Source: Rhodanobacter sp. A1T4 (GTDB lineage Bacteria; Pseudomonadota; Gammaproteobacteria; Xanthomonadales; Rhodanobacteraceae). From it: 64,000 bases of DNA. The notes below the pieces were generated by a model, which was given only the letters and a program-made list of their open reading frames with translations, searched no databases and was not told the DNA's origin. Of the stretch, positions 27,776 to 36,257 are shown one piece after another. The translations under genes and the position numbers were made by a program. Location of the stretch: NCBI RefSeq assembly GCF_014207185.1, contig NZ_JACHCP010000007.1, forward strand, positions 62,001-126,000, read 5' to 3'. How positions within the stretch are numbered: position 1 is the stretch's first letter; each line of letters starts with the position of its first letter.

Positions 27776-28429
27776 ATGCTGAAGCGATATGCCCGTTTGC
27801 GTCTGCTCACCCTGCTTGGCGGTCTGCTGCTGACCAGCGCTTGCAGCGCGCAATCCAGCTCAACGGCTGCGCCATACACCGAGGGCAGCGAGTACGTGAC
27901 CTTGCCCGGCCCGGCTCAGCGCTACAGCGCCGAGGGCAAGGTGGAAGTGGTCGAGGTGTTTTCCTACGGCTGCATCCACTGCGCGCATTTCGCACCGATT
28001 GCCGAAAAGCTGCGCAAGGAGTTGCCGCCCGGCGTGGTGTTCAAGCTGATGCCCGCGCCATTCAGTGCCGAGTGGCTGCCTTTTGCGCGAGCCTATTACG
28101 CTGCCAAGCAACTGGGTATCGTCGATCGCACCCATCTGCAACTCTTTGCAGACAAGTTTGGCCAGAATTACCCGATCAACTCCATGGATGAGCTGGCTGA
28201 CTTCTACGCTCGCCAAGGCGTCAATCGTGCCGACTTCATGCGGATCGCGACCTCCGACGAGGTCACGGCAAAATTGAAGGGCGACCTGGCCCTGATCCAG
28301 AAATGGCAGGTGGACGGCACGCCGACCCTGGTGATCGACGGCAAGTACCGTGTAACCGGCGCAACGGATCAGGAACAGCTGGCCGCCATAGCGCTGTGGC
28401 TGGCCAAGCGCGAATTGAGCGGCAAGTAA
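27776..28429 (+). CDS. DsbA-like thiol:disulfide oxidoreductase, lipoprotein form (CIHC)
   Basis: A 217-residue paralogue of the preceding gene. It has a signal with lipobox-like TSACSAQ, a short Ser/Thr linker, and the DsbA fold with active site FSYGCIHCAHF and cis-proline loop VDGTPTLVIDGKY. Ile in place of Pro in the CxxC is unusual. The linker is far shorter than in the first copy. An AGAGAAG site precedes the ATG. The two proteins align over their length (both have the KVEV-EVFSY lead and the PLF/LPFARAFYAAQALG-type helix), so they arose by tandem duplication and may divide the oxidase and isomerase or substrate range. Confidence 0.93.
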   Translation: MLKRYARLRLLTLLGGLLLTSACSAQSSSTAAPYTEGSEYVTLPGPAQRYSAEGKVEVVEVFSYGCIHCAHFAPIAEKLRKELPPGVVFKLMPAPFSAEWLPFARAYYAAKQLGIVDRTHLQLFADKFGQNYPINSMDELADFYARQGVNRADFMRIATSDEVTAKLKGDLALIQKWQVDGTPTLVIDGKYRVTGATDQEQLAAIALWLAKRELSGK

Positions 28430-28596
28430 AATCTCGCCGCTTCAATCGTCGAAGAGGGTCGGGAGGCTGGCGCGGCGTTCACATCGCATGGCTCACGCTA
28501 TGCTGCTCAAGTGAGCTGGTGACTCTACCGACTCACTCGAGCGCCTGTTTCGCTTGCGCTAACCGCCTGTCTCTCTTCCCCGTGTAGTGTGTTGCG

Positions 28597-29406
28597 ATGA
28601 ACCGCGCCGCCCATCCTCAAGCCGCACCTGCCGAGCGCCGCCTGCGCCTGCTCAGCTGCAATATCCTGGCTGGCGCCAGCGTCCAGCGCTACAGCGAATA
28701 CGTCACGCGCAGCCTCACCGCAGTGCTGCCTGGGCGTAACAAGATGGACAACCTCGACCGGCTCGCCGAAGTGCTCCCGCAGTTCGACGTGATTGGCCTG
28801 CAGGAAGCCGACGCCGGCAGCCTGCGTTCGGGCTTTCTCAACCAGACCCGTTACCTCGCCGAAACGTCCGGCATGCCGTTCTGGAGCCATCAGCCAAACC
28901 GTCCGATGGCGCGACTGGCACACTCGGCCAATGGCCTGATCAGCCGAATGGAACCAAATTCGGTGCTGGACTATCCGCTGCCCAGCCGCATCCCCGGCCG
29001 CGGTGCGCTGTTGGCACAATTCGGCGAAGGTGACAGCGCGTTGGCCGTGATGGTGGCGCATCTCTCGCTGAGCGCACCGGCGCGGGCAAAACAGCTCGGC
29101 TTCATCGCTGAGCTGCTGCAGGATTTCCCGCATGCGGTGCTGATGGGCGATCTGAATACCGAGCCACACAGCGCGGAAATGCATTACCTGTTTTCCAAAT
29201 GCAGCCTGCAGCCGCCGGCGCAGTCGACACCCACGTTTCCCAGCTGGAAACCACGCCGGGCACTGGATCACATCCTCACCTCGGCAGCGATCCAACTGGA
29301 CAAGACATGGACACTCCCACAGGCGTTCTCCGATCATTTACCGCTGGCCGCAGAAATTCGACTACCGTCACACGTCGGCAATGTAGCGCTCGGACGACAT
29401 CGATGA
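28597..29406 (+). CDS. Endonuclease/exonuclease/phosphatase-family protein
   Basis: A 269-residue EEP-fold hydrolase. Motifs are RLLSCNILAG at the start, DVIGLQEADAGSL (metal-binding Glu), LMGDLNTEPHSAEMHYL (Asp/Asn pair) and RALDHILTSAAIQL with SDHLPLAAEI at the end (His). No signal peptide is visible. The family includes nucleases, sphingomyelinases and inositol phosphatases; the substrate cannot be told here. It is followed 63 bp later by a small membrane protein gene on the same strand. The same neighbour order after dsbA genes is, as I recall, common in xanthomonads. Confidence 0.9.
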   Translation: MNRAAHPQAAPAERRLRLLSCNILAGASVQRYSEYVTRSLTAVLPGRNKMDNLDRLAEVLPQFDVIGLQEADAGSLRSGFLNQTRYLAETSGMPFWSHQPNRPMARLAHSANGLISRMEPNSVLDYPLPSRIPGRGALLAQFGEGDSALAVMVAHLSLSAPARAKQLGFIAELLQDFPHAVLMGDLNTEPHSAEMHYLFSKCSLQPPAQSTPTFPSWKPRRALDHILTSAAIQLDKTWTLPQAFSDHLPLAAEIRLPSHVGNVALGRHR

Positions 29407-29469
29407 ATGAGCGCCTGACAAGACCAGCGATCAACGAACCCACGAAAGAACCCGCATGAGCTTTGACGC

Positions 29470-29871
29470 ATGACATCTGAATCGAACCCGATAGGGTGGT
29501 CGCGAAAAGCATTGCCCTGGCTGCTGCTGATCGCCGTCGGACTGCTCGCGGCGGTGCTGCGCTATGGCTTGGTCGAACCCAGCGCCATCGTGCAGCTGTG
29601 CGAGAGCGGCAAAGGCCCGGCATGGTGCAACGTACGGCAATGGGTGGTGCTGGGTTTTCTGGGCAACGGCTATGGCATCGCCGCACTGATCGCCGCCGCG
29701 CTGTCACTGATCTGGAAACATCCGTGGGCGGCTTGGCTGGCCGCGGCACTGGGTGCGTTCGCGCTGGAAATGTACTGCTTTGAAGCCGGCGCGCTGGCGT
29801 TGCTGATTGGCTGCCTACGCTTGCTGCGGATTCAGGCGCAGCTCTTGCCGCGCCTGTCGCCAGCTGAGTAG
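29470..29871 (+). CDS. Hypothetical membrane protein, 133 residues
   Basis: The product has four hydrophobic segments (LPWLLLIAVGLLAAVLRYGL, WVVLGFLGNGYGIAALIAAAL, WAAWLAAALGAFALEMY, ALALLIGCLRLLRIQ) and two cysteines in the loop VQLCESGKGPAWCNVRQ, which are presumably periplasmic and could form a disulfide. I do not recognise the family. Its last 57 bp overlap the end of the convergent GH17-like gene. It probably shares a transcript with the EEP gene. Confidence 0.75.
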   Translation: MTSESNPIGWSRKALPWLLLIAVGLLAAVLRYGLVEPSAIVQLCESGKGPAWCNVRQWVVLGFLGNGYGIAALIAAALSLIWKHPWAAWLAAALGAFALEMYCFEAGALALLIGCLRLLRIQAQLLPRLSPAE

Positions 29872-31422
29872 CACCGGCGCACCCATTGCGGCGTTGAGCA
29901 AAAGCCACACCCATGCCACCGGTGTCAGCCCCGCTTCCTGCAACACCACCATGGCAGCAAGCGCAGGCAGACAGGCCGCAAGGAAACGTTCCTCGATCAG
30001 CGGCATTCGGACCTCGTATCGGCCGGACAGCAACGCCACCAGCGCGTAGCCGATACACGGTAGCTCGAACAGGCCTAGCGGAAAATCACGGTAGCGGCCA
30101 TCAAACACCATCAGCAACCCGAAATACGCCAAACCAAATAGCCATCCAAACCGCAGCCATACGGATGGCCAGGCCAGCTCAGTGATACCCGCCAAACGCG
30201 CGGCAACCCAGCGAGCCAACGCCAGCGCCGTCAACAGCGCCAGCACACAGGCTGTGATCGACAGCGTCCACTCCCATACATCACGGCAGGCGAACCACAT
30301 CTGCCGCGACTGCCAGGCTAGCGCGCAGCCGCTGGCGAATCCCAGCAGCAACAGCGCGAGCCAACCGCGCATACCGCTCCAGCATCGGCGCCAGCAGCCG
30401 ACGATGGCAAACACCAGGGCACCGGCCACGCCGGCCAGCCAGCCGAACGCCCAATGCGGCTCTTCGACAAGCGGACCCTGCATCGCAAACTTTGGTTTGG
30501 CGTGTACGTCGAAGATGCCCCAGTAACCGCCAGCGGTGCCTTCCTGCGCGCGCTTCCACGGCTGGTCGAACGCCTCGATGACGTTGTATGGCATCTGCAC
30601 AGTCGCCGCGTAGCGCAGAAATTCGCGCAGATAGCGCGCTTCGTTGACCAGGCTGGCATCGGCCGCCTGACGCGGCCGCCCTTCGCTGGGCCAGCCGGTC
30701 TCACCGATCATCACGCGGCGCCCGGGAAACGCGTGCTGCACCTTCGCGTAGACGTCGGCGACATGCTGTACTGCGCGCTCCGGGGACACCGGCCGATCCT
30801 CCCAGTAAGGCAAAATGTGGATGGTGAGGTAGTCCACCGACGTGGCCAGTTCGGGATGCCGCAGCCAAAATTCCCACACGTCCGCATAGGTCACCGGCAC
30901 GCTCACCGCCGTCTTCACCTCCCGCAGATAGCCAGCTATTTGCGTTGAGGACAATTCACCGCGCAACAGCACTTCGTTGCCGACAATCACTCCGCGCAGC
31001 ACCTGCGGATTGGCCTGAGCAGCTTGAATGCCAAGCTGGATCTGTTGCTCGTTCAGCTTGGGATCCCTGCTCAGCCAGATGCCCATCAGCACCTTCAAAC
31101 CATAGCGCTTGGCAATCTCAGGCACGGCGCTAAGGCCCTGCCCCTGCGAATACGTGCGCACGCAGTCGAAACGCTGCGACAACGCCCGAAGGTCGGCATC
31201 GATACGCTGCGGGCTGATGAAAGCATGCGGATCGAGCGGCGATTCACCCGCCAGACGAAACGGCGCATACGAGACGCAGGCAATGCGTGCCGATGGTGCA
31301 TCAGGCAGCGCGACCGGCCGACCTATCGCCCACCACCACCAAGCGCCTGAAATTGCCAACAGCCCCAGCAACAGCCAGGTGATTGCGTGTCGGCGATGCG
31401 TTGGCGATGGCGCTGGAAGCAT
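29815..31422 (-). CDS. GH17-like glycosidase/transglycosylase with membrane C-terminus
   Basis: About 535 residues. An N-terminal anchor (ITWLLLGLLAISGAWWWW) leads to a TIM-barrel domain with the GH17 hallmarks VIVGNEVLLRGEL (acid/base Glu) and VMIGETGWPSEGR (nucleophile Glu). The C-terminal ~200 residues hold six or more hydrophobic helices. This architecture is found in bacterial proteins annotated as beta-glucan synthesis or remodelling factors (NdvC-like/BgsA-like), so it may trim or transfer beta-1,3 glucan in the periplasm. ATG 31422 has AGGA upstream; TTG 31443 is also in frame. The 3' end overlaps the convergent membrane gene by 57 bp. Confidence 0.85.
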   Translation of the reverse strand: MLPAPSPTHRRHAITWLLLGLLAISGAWWWWAIGRPVALPDAPSARIACVSYAPFRLAGESPLDPHAFISPQRIDADLRALSQRFDCVRTYSQGQGLSAVPEIAKRYGLKVLMGIWLSRDPKLNEQQIQLGIQAAQANPQVLRGVIVGNEVLLRGELSSTQIAGYLREVKTAVSVPVTYADVWEFWLRHPELATSVDYLTIHILPYWEDRPVSPERAVQHVADVYAKVQHAFPGRRVMIGETGWPSEGRPRQAADASLVNEARYLREFLRYAATVQMPYNVIEAFDQPWKRAQEGTAGGYWGIFDVHAKPKFAMQGPLVEEPHWAFGWLAGVAGALVFAIVGCWRRCWSGMRGWLALLLLGFASGCALAWQSRQMWFACRDVWEWTLSITACVLALLTALALARWVAARLAGITELAWPSVWLRFGWLFGLAYFGLLMVFDGRYRDFPLGLFELPCIGYALVALLSGRYEVRMPLIEERFLAACLPALAAMVVLQEAGLTPVAWVWLLLNAAMGAPVLLSWRQARQELRLNPQQA

Positions 31423-31585
31423 GCCGATCCTGCTTGTGTTCAAGTCGTAAGCGGGTCAGTTTAGCAGGCCGATGCCAACCCTCCGTTGACGACGTCACCT
31501 CGGTGGATGGACATTCATGAACCACGCCGTCATGCACCGTTAGGCCATCCACTACACTGGCGGCCGAACGATCGCAGGAGTTGCC

Positions 31586-33670
31586 ATGTTCGTCTCCACA
31601 ACGCTACGGCGTGCTTTGCTCCCGGGTTTGTTGCTGACCCTCGCCGGCTTCTTTGCCGCACCCGTGGTCCACGCTGACGAGTCGATCGACGCGCAGCGAG
31701 CCGCATTCAAACAGGCTTATGCCACCGCCCAGCAGCAAGGTGGCGATGGCTGGCGTTCGCAGGCCAGCGGCCTGCGCGATTACCCGTTGTATCCGTATCT
31801 GCAGGCTGCCGCACTTGAGCACGACCTCAAGCAGACCGACCTCGCTACGGTACAGTCATATATCAAACAGTATCCGGACTGGATTCCCGCAATCGATCTA
31901 CGCCGCGATTTTCTGCTAGAACTGGCGCGCCGGCAGGACTGGAACGGTTTCCTCGTGCTCTATCAGCCGGACCTCGGCGATGCACTGAGCTGCGATGCGC
32001 TGCAAGCGAAACTGTCTCGCGGCACGACGCTGGATTTCAATCGGGATCTCTCTGACCTGTGGAGCAAGGCCAGCCTGCCCGATGCCTGCGATCCGGTATT
32101 CAGTGCCGCGCGCGACCAGGGCCTGCTGACCAGTACACGACTGTGGTCGCGCATCGACCGTGCGGCTGACGCCGGCCAGGCAAACACTATCAGCAAGCTC
32201 GCCGGCTGGCTGCCGTCGGAAGACAAAGCCACCGCGAAACAGCTGGCATTGGCCTTGCGTGACCCATCGTCCGCCGCCGCCGCCGCCGCCAGCTGGCCCG
32301 ATACCGCGCGCGCGCGGCAGGCGGCTACGCTGGCGCTCACGCGGCTGGCCCGGCGCCAGTCCGATAGCGCCGACACCGCGTGGCAGAACCTGCAAACTCA
32401 TTTCGCCTTCAGCGAATCGCAGCGAGATCAGATCCTCCGTACGCTGGCGCTGTTCCACGCCACTGATTTCGACGAGAACGCGCTGACGCGCCTGATCGAC
32501 CTACCCGCCGCCGCGCAGAGCGACAGCACGCGCGAATGGCGCGCGCGCATTGCGCTGGCCGAGCAGGACTGGAGCGCGGTGCTCGCCGCGATTGCGGCCA
32601 TGAGCGACACTCAGAAACTGGACGGCGAGTGGCGCTACTTCCGCGCGCGCGCGCTGACCGCGCTCAATCGCAGTGACGAGGCGCAGCCAGTTTTCGCCAC
32701 GCTCGCCAAGGAAGCAACCTTCTTCGGCTTTCTGGCCGCCGACAAGCTCGATCAGCCCTATGCGATCTGCCCGCTGCAGCTGGCCGACGATCCGCAACGC
32801 GAGCAGGAGCTGCTGAACCGACCAGGATTGCTACGCGCGTTCGAACTTTACGCCGTCAACTTGCCGAAGCTTGCCAGACGCGAATGGAACCGCGCGCTGC
32901 AGGGCGACGACCAGACCACGCAGCGACTGGCTGCCGATCTTGCCAACCAACGCGGCTGGTACGACCGCGCCGTATTCACGCTGACCAGCGGCGACGCACT
33001 GCGTATGTACGATCTGCGCTTCCCACTGGCCAATCAGGATGGTGTGGTCACACAGGCCCAACAGGCCGGGATCGAGCCCGCGTGGGCCTACGGCATCCTG
33101 CGCGCTGAAAGCGCATGGATGATCGACGCGCACTCGGGCGCCGACGCCCGCGGCCTGATGCAACTGGTGCCCGCCACTGCCGCTCTCGTGGCGCGCAGCA
33201 ACGGGCTCAACTGGGATGGTGGCGACACGCTGTACGACCCCGCGGTCAACATCACACTGGGTACTCGCTATCTCGCTCAGCTCGCCAGCCGTTACAACGG
33301 TTCACCATGGCTTGGCAGTGCCGCTTACAACGCCGGACCCAACAAGGTCGACCAGTGGCTGGCCGCCCGCGGCACGTTGGCGCCGGATCTGTTTGTCGCC
33401 AGCATGCCGTACAAGGAAACACGCGAATACGTAGCACGCGTGATGGCTTTCAGCGTGATCTACGACTGGCGCCTCAACGGCAAGGCGGTGCCCCTGACCA
33501 CACGCATGCGCCCGATTGGGCAAACCTACGAACTGCCGAACGCCATGACCGTGAAGCGCACGATCGACTGCCCTGCCAGCGCGGTGGTCAACAAGCCGGA
33601 AAGCATTCCAACCCCGATGCCTGCCATCACACCAGCGACGTCATCATCGACGCCCGGCTCGTCACCCTGA
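31586..33670 (+). CDS. slt: Soluble lytic murein transglycosylase
   Basis: A 694-residue periplasmic enzyme. It has a signal peptide (ALLPGLLLTLAGFFAAPVVHA), a long alpha-superhelical ring domain with many short helices, and a C-terminal SLT domain. The catalytic glutamate is in GILRAESAWMIDAHSGA, followed by ARGLMQLVPATAA and SAAYNAGPNKVDQWL. It cleaves murein with formation of 1,6-anhydromuramic ends. A Pro/Thr-rich tail of about 30 residues is unusual but minor. It is followed 44 bp later by the NDUFA9-like gene, so the two are likely co-transcribed. Confidence 0.95.
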   Translation: MFVSTTLRRALLPGLLLTLAGFFAAPVVHADESIDAQRAAFKQAYATAQQQGGDGWRSQASGLRDYPLYPYLQAAALEHDLKQTDLATVQSYIKQYPDWIPAIDLRRDFLLELARRQDWNGFLVLYQPDLGDALSCDALQAKLSRGTTLDFNRDLSDLWSKASLPDACDPVFSAARDQGLLTSTRLWSRIDRAADAGQANTISKLAGWLPSEDKATAKQLALALRDPSSAAAAAASWPDTARARQAATLALTRLARRQSDSADTAWQNLQTHFAFSESQRDQILRTLALFHATDFDENALTRLIDLPAAAQSDSTREWRARIALAEQDWSAVLAAIAAMSDTQKLDGEWRYFRARALTALNRSDEAQPVFATLAKEATFFGFLAADKLDQPYAICPLQLADDPQREQELLNRPGLLRAFELYAVNLPKLARREWNRALQGDDQTTQRLAADLANQRGWYDRAVFTLTSGDALRMYDLRFPLANQDGVVTQAQQAGIEPAWAYGILRAESAWMIDAHSGADARGLMQLVPATAALVARSNGLNWDGGDTLYDPAVNITLGTRYLAQLASRYNGSPWLGSAAYNAGPNKVDQWLAARGTLAPDLFVASMPYKETREYVARVMAFSVIYDWRLNGKAVPLTTRMRPIGQTYELPNAMTVKRTIDCPASAVVNKPESIPTPMPAITPATSSSTPGSSP

Positions 33671-33714
33671 AGCGCCATACTCACCAGCCGTTGTACGAAG
33701 CAGGATTGATTACC

Positions 33715-34653
33715 ATGGCCGCACAGAAAATCGTCATCCTTGGCGGCACCGGATTTGTAGGCAGTCATCTCGTGCCGCGGCTGGCCGCCGACGGCCATCA
33801 CATCGTGATGCTCAGTCGCAACCGCGAACAGAACCGCGCGCTCGGTGTCCTGCCGCAGGTCACCATCCGCAGCGCCGATGTCTATAGCGACGACGTATTG
33901 CGCAAGGAATTCGCCGACGCCGACGCGGTGATCAATCTCATCGGCATCCTCAACGCCAGTGGCCCGCACAGCTTCCAGCGCGCACATGTGGAGCTGACCA
34001 AACGCGTGATCGCCGCTTGCCATGCCAGCGGCGTCAAACGCCTGCATCAGATGAGTTCGCTGAAGGCGGGCCAGGGGCTGTCGCAATACCTGAAGACGCG
34101 CGGCGAAGCCGAGTCGCTGGTCAAGGCCTCGTCGCTCGAATGGACGATCTACCAGCCCAGCGTAATCTTCGGCCCCGGCGATGGGTTGGTCAGCCGCTTC
34201 GCCGCGCTGCTGAAAAAGCTGCCCGTATTTCCGCTGGCGCGGGCCAAATCGCGGATGGCGCCGACCTATGTCGGTGATGTGGCCGAAGCCATCGCTCGCT
34301 GCGTGGCCAGCGACAAGCTGGGTAAACGCAGCAGCTTCGAACTCTACGGCCCCGAGGTACTCACGTTGGCCGAGATCGTGCGCAAGATCAGCGACGCGGC
34401 CGGCCTCAAGCGCACCATCATCGCGCTACCCGACAGCCTCGGCCGCCTGCAGGCCCAGGTCGCTGGCCTCCTGCCCGGCAAGCCCTTCTCGCTCGACAAC
34501 TTCCTCTCGCTGCGCACCGACTCCGTCGGCAAGACCGACGGCTATGCGGCATTAGGCATCGTGCCGCAACCGTTCACGCCATGGCTGCCGCGGCTGATTC
34601 ATGGCTCGCCACTGCAAAACCGGTTGAATGAGGCGCGTGCAGCACGGCGGTAG
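33715..34653 (+). CDS. NDUFA9-like NAD(P)-binding protein
   Basis: A 312-residue atypical short-chain dehydrogenase. It begins MAAQKIVILGGTGFVGSHLV (Rossmann GGTGFVG) and carries INLIGILN, LHQMSSLKAG, YLKTRGEAESLV and IYQPSVIFGPGDGL, the pattern of 'complex I NDUFA9 subunit family' proteins. The usual catalytic Tyr-x-x-x-Lys is changed (YLKTRGEAE), as in that family. Bacterial members are thought to bind NADPH and may act on quinones or lipids; no activity is established. Start ATG 33715 follows AGGA. It is likely co-transcribed with slt. Confidence 0.85.
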   Translation: MAAQKIVILGGTGFVGSHLVPRLAADGHHIVMLSRNREQNRALGVLPQVTIRSADVYSDDVLRKEFADADAVINLIGILNASGPHSFQRAHVELTKRVIAACHASGVKRLHQMSSLKAGQGLSQYLKTRGEAESLVKASSLEWTIYQPSVIFGPGDGLVSRFAALLKKLPVFPLARAKSRMAPTYVGDVAEAIARCVASDKLGKRSSFELYGPEVLTLAEIVRKISDAAGLKRTIIALPDSLGRLQAQVAGLLPGKPFSLDNFLSLRTDSVGKTDGYAALGIVPQPFTPWLPRLIHGSPLQNRLNEARAARR

Positions 34654-34810
34654 ATTCAGCAAAATCATTCACGAGCATCTCGGATAAATGCATGCAGCGC
34701 TGCTCAAGACTGCTTCAATCAAACGAAACGGCCAAACTCGGCATTCGATTCATCAAGCTACGAATCATTTGCGCCCTGGGGCCATTACCTACGAAGCTTT
34801 AGATAGCCGT

Positions 34811-34891
34811 GTAGGTTGGGATGAGCGCCAGCGAATCCCAACGTTGTACCGGCCGGGATGTTGGGATTCGCTGGCGCTCATCCCAACCTAC
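34811..34891. repeat. Perfect 32-bp inverted repeat with 17-nt spacer
   Basis: Arms 34811-34842 and 34860-34891 are exact reverse complements (beginning GTAGGTTGGGATGAGC). The spacer is GTTGTACCGGCCGGGAT. Such GTAGGTTGGG...CCCAACCTAC palindromes are recognised as REP-like dispersed repeats in several proteobacteria and often relate to RAYT transposases. It stands in the 284-bp gap (34654-34937) between the NDUFA9-like gene and cca, where I see nothing else. It could also serve as a transcription-attenuating hairpin. Confidence 0.9.
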
Positions 34892-34937
34892 TTCTGTCTC
34901 TTCGGACAAGACACACACGCGTGGCAAATAATCTTTC

Positions 34938-36167
34938 ATGCAAATCTATCTAGTGGGTGGCGCAGTCCGTGACGACCTGCTCGGACGGCCGGTGGTCGAT
35001 CGCGATCACGTCGTCGTTGGAGCAATGCCGGATGAATTGCTGGCGCTGGGTTACAAACCGGTGGGCAAGGATTTTCCGGTGTTCCTGCACCCGCGCAGCG
35101 GTGAGGAATATGCGCTGGCGCGGACCGAGCGCAAGACCGGCCGTGGTTATCATGGCTTCGTGTTCCAAGCCGATGCGACGGTGACCCTGGAGCAGGATCT
35201 GGCCCGCCGCGACCTGACCATCAATGCCATTGCGCAGGACGAGCACGGCACGCTCACCGATCCATACCACGGCGTGCGCGATATCGAGGCACGCGTGCTG
35301 CGGCATGTTTCCGATGCTTTTGTCGAAGACCCGGTACGCGTGCTGCGCGTGGCGCGCTTTGCCGCGCGCTTCGCACCGCTGGGTTTCACCGTGGCTGACG
35401 AGACGATGGCACTGATGCAGCGGATGGTGCGCGATGGCGAGGTGGATCATCTGGTGCCGGAGCGTGTATGGGCGGAAACGCGCAAGGCACTGACCGAACC
35501 GCAGCCCTCCGCCTTCGTGCGCGTGCTGCGCGATTGTGGCGCGCTGGCCGTGCTGTTTCCTGAAATCGACGCGCTATATGGCGTGCCGCAGCGCGCTGAG
35601 TTCCATCCCGAAATCGATACCGGCGTGCATCTGGAAATGGTGCTGGATGCCGCAGCGCGGCTTGCACCAGGTAACGACATCGTCGGCTTCTGCGCGCTGG
35701 TGCACGATCTCGGCAAGGCGTTGACGCCGGTGGATGAGCTGCCGCGACATGTCGGCCATGAGCATCGCGGTGTAGCGCCACTGCGAGCGCTGGCCGAACG
35801 CTTGAAGGTACCCACCGAACACGCGGCGCTGGCCGAGCAGGTCTGCCGCGAGCATTTGAACGCGCATCGTGCGTTCGAGCTGAAGCCGGCCACGGTGCTG
35901 AAGCTGCTGAGCGCGCTGGATGCACTGCGTCGTCCTGTGCGGCTGGAGCTTTTTCTTGCGGCCTGCGAAGCGGACAAACGCGGCAGGCTAGGCCATGAAA
36001 GTGATGCCTATCCGCAAGCCGATTACCTGCGCGAAGCACGTGCTGCCGCCGCATCCGTCGATGCCGCGGCGTTTGTCGAACAGGGACTTGTCGGCCCGGC
36101 CATCGGCGAAGCGATGAATGCCGCTCGCGTCGAGGCGATCGCACTAGTGAAAACTAAACATTCGTAA
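34938..36167 (+). CDS. cca: Multifunctional CCA tRNA nucleotidyltransferase
   Basis: A 409-residue class II CCA-adding enzyme. The start [19 protein letters not shown] holds the GG-x-VRD motif, then DRDHVVVG with the catalytic aspartates (E. coli has DRDW; the Trp-to-His change is not in a catalytic residue). [15 protein letters not shown], the [16 protein letters not shown] helix and the HD-domain region ([25 protein letters not shown]) follow. The HD domain gives phosphohydrolase activities in gammaproteobacterial Cca. It repairs and completes tRNA 3' ends. It stands alone after the 32-bp inverted repeat. Confidence 0.96.
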   Translation: MQIYLVGGAVRDDLLGRPVVDRDHVVVGAMPDELLALGYKPVGKDFPVFLHPRSGEEYALARTERKTGRGYHGFVFQADATVTLEQDLARRDLTINAIAQDEHGTLTDPYHGVRDIEARVLRHVSDAFVEDPVRVLRVARFAARFAPLGFTVADETMALMQRMVRDGEVDHLVPERVWAETRKALTEPQPSAFVRVLRDCGALAVLFPEIDALYGVPQRAEFHPEIDTGVHLEMVLDAAARLAPGNDIVGFCALVHDLGKALTPVDELPRHVGHEHRGVAPLRALAERLKVPTEHAALAEQVCREHLNAHRAFELKPATVLKLLSALDALRRPVRLELFLAACEADKRGRLGHESDAYPQADYLREARAAAASVDAAAFVEQGLVGPAIGEAMNAARVEAIALVKTKHS

Positions 36168-36257
36168 AGCCCTCACGTTGTATAAAGTCCGGATAGATAG
36201 CGCCGTTAATCGAGCGTTGACCGACATATCCCCTGATATCCTTTCCCGGAGTTGCCC

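Noticed and set aside
28430-28596. Possible tRNA-like fold between the second dsbA gene and the EEP gene
   Set aside because: No T-loop (GGTTCGA-type) or consistent acceptor stem could be found.
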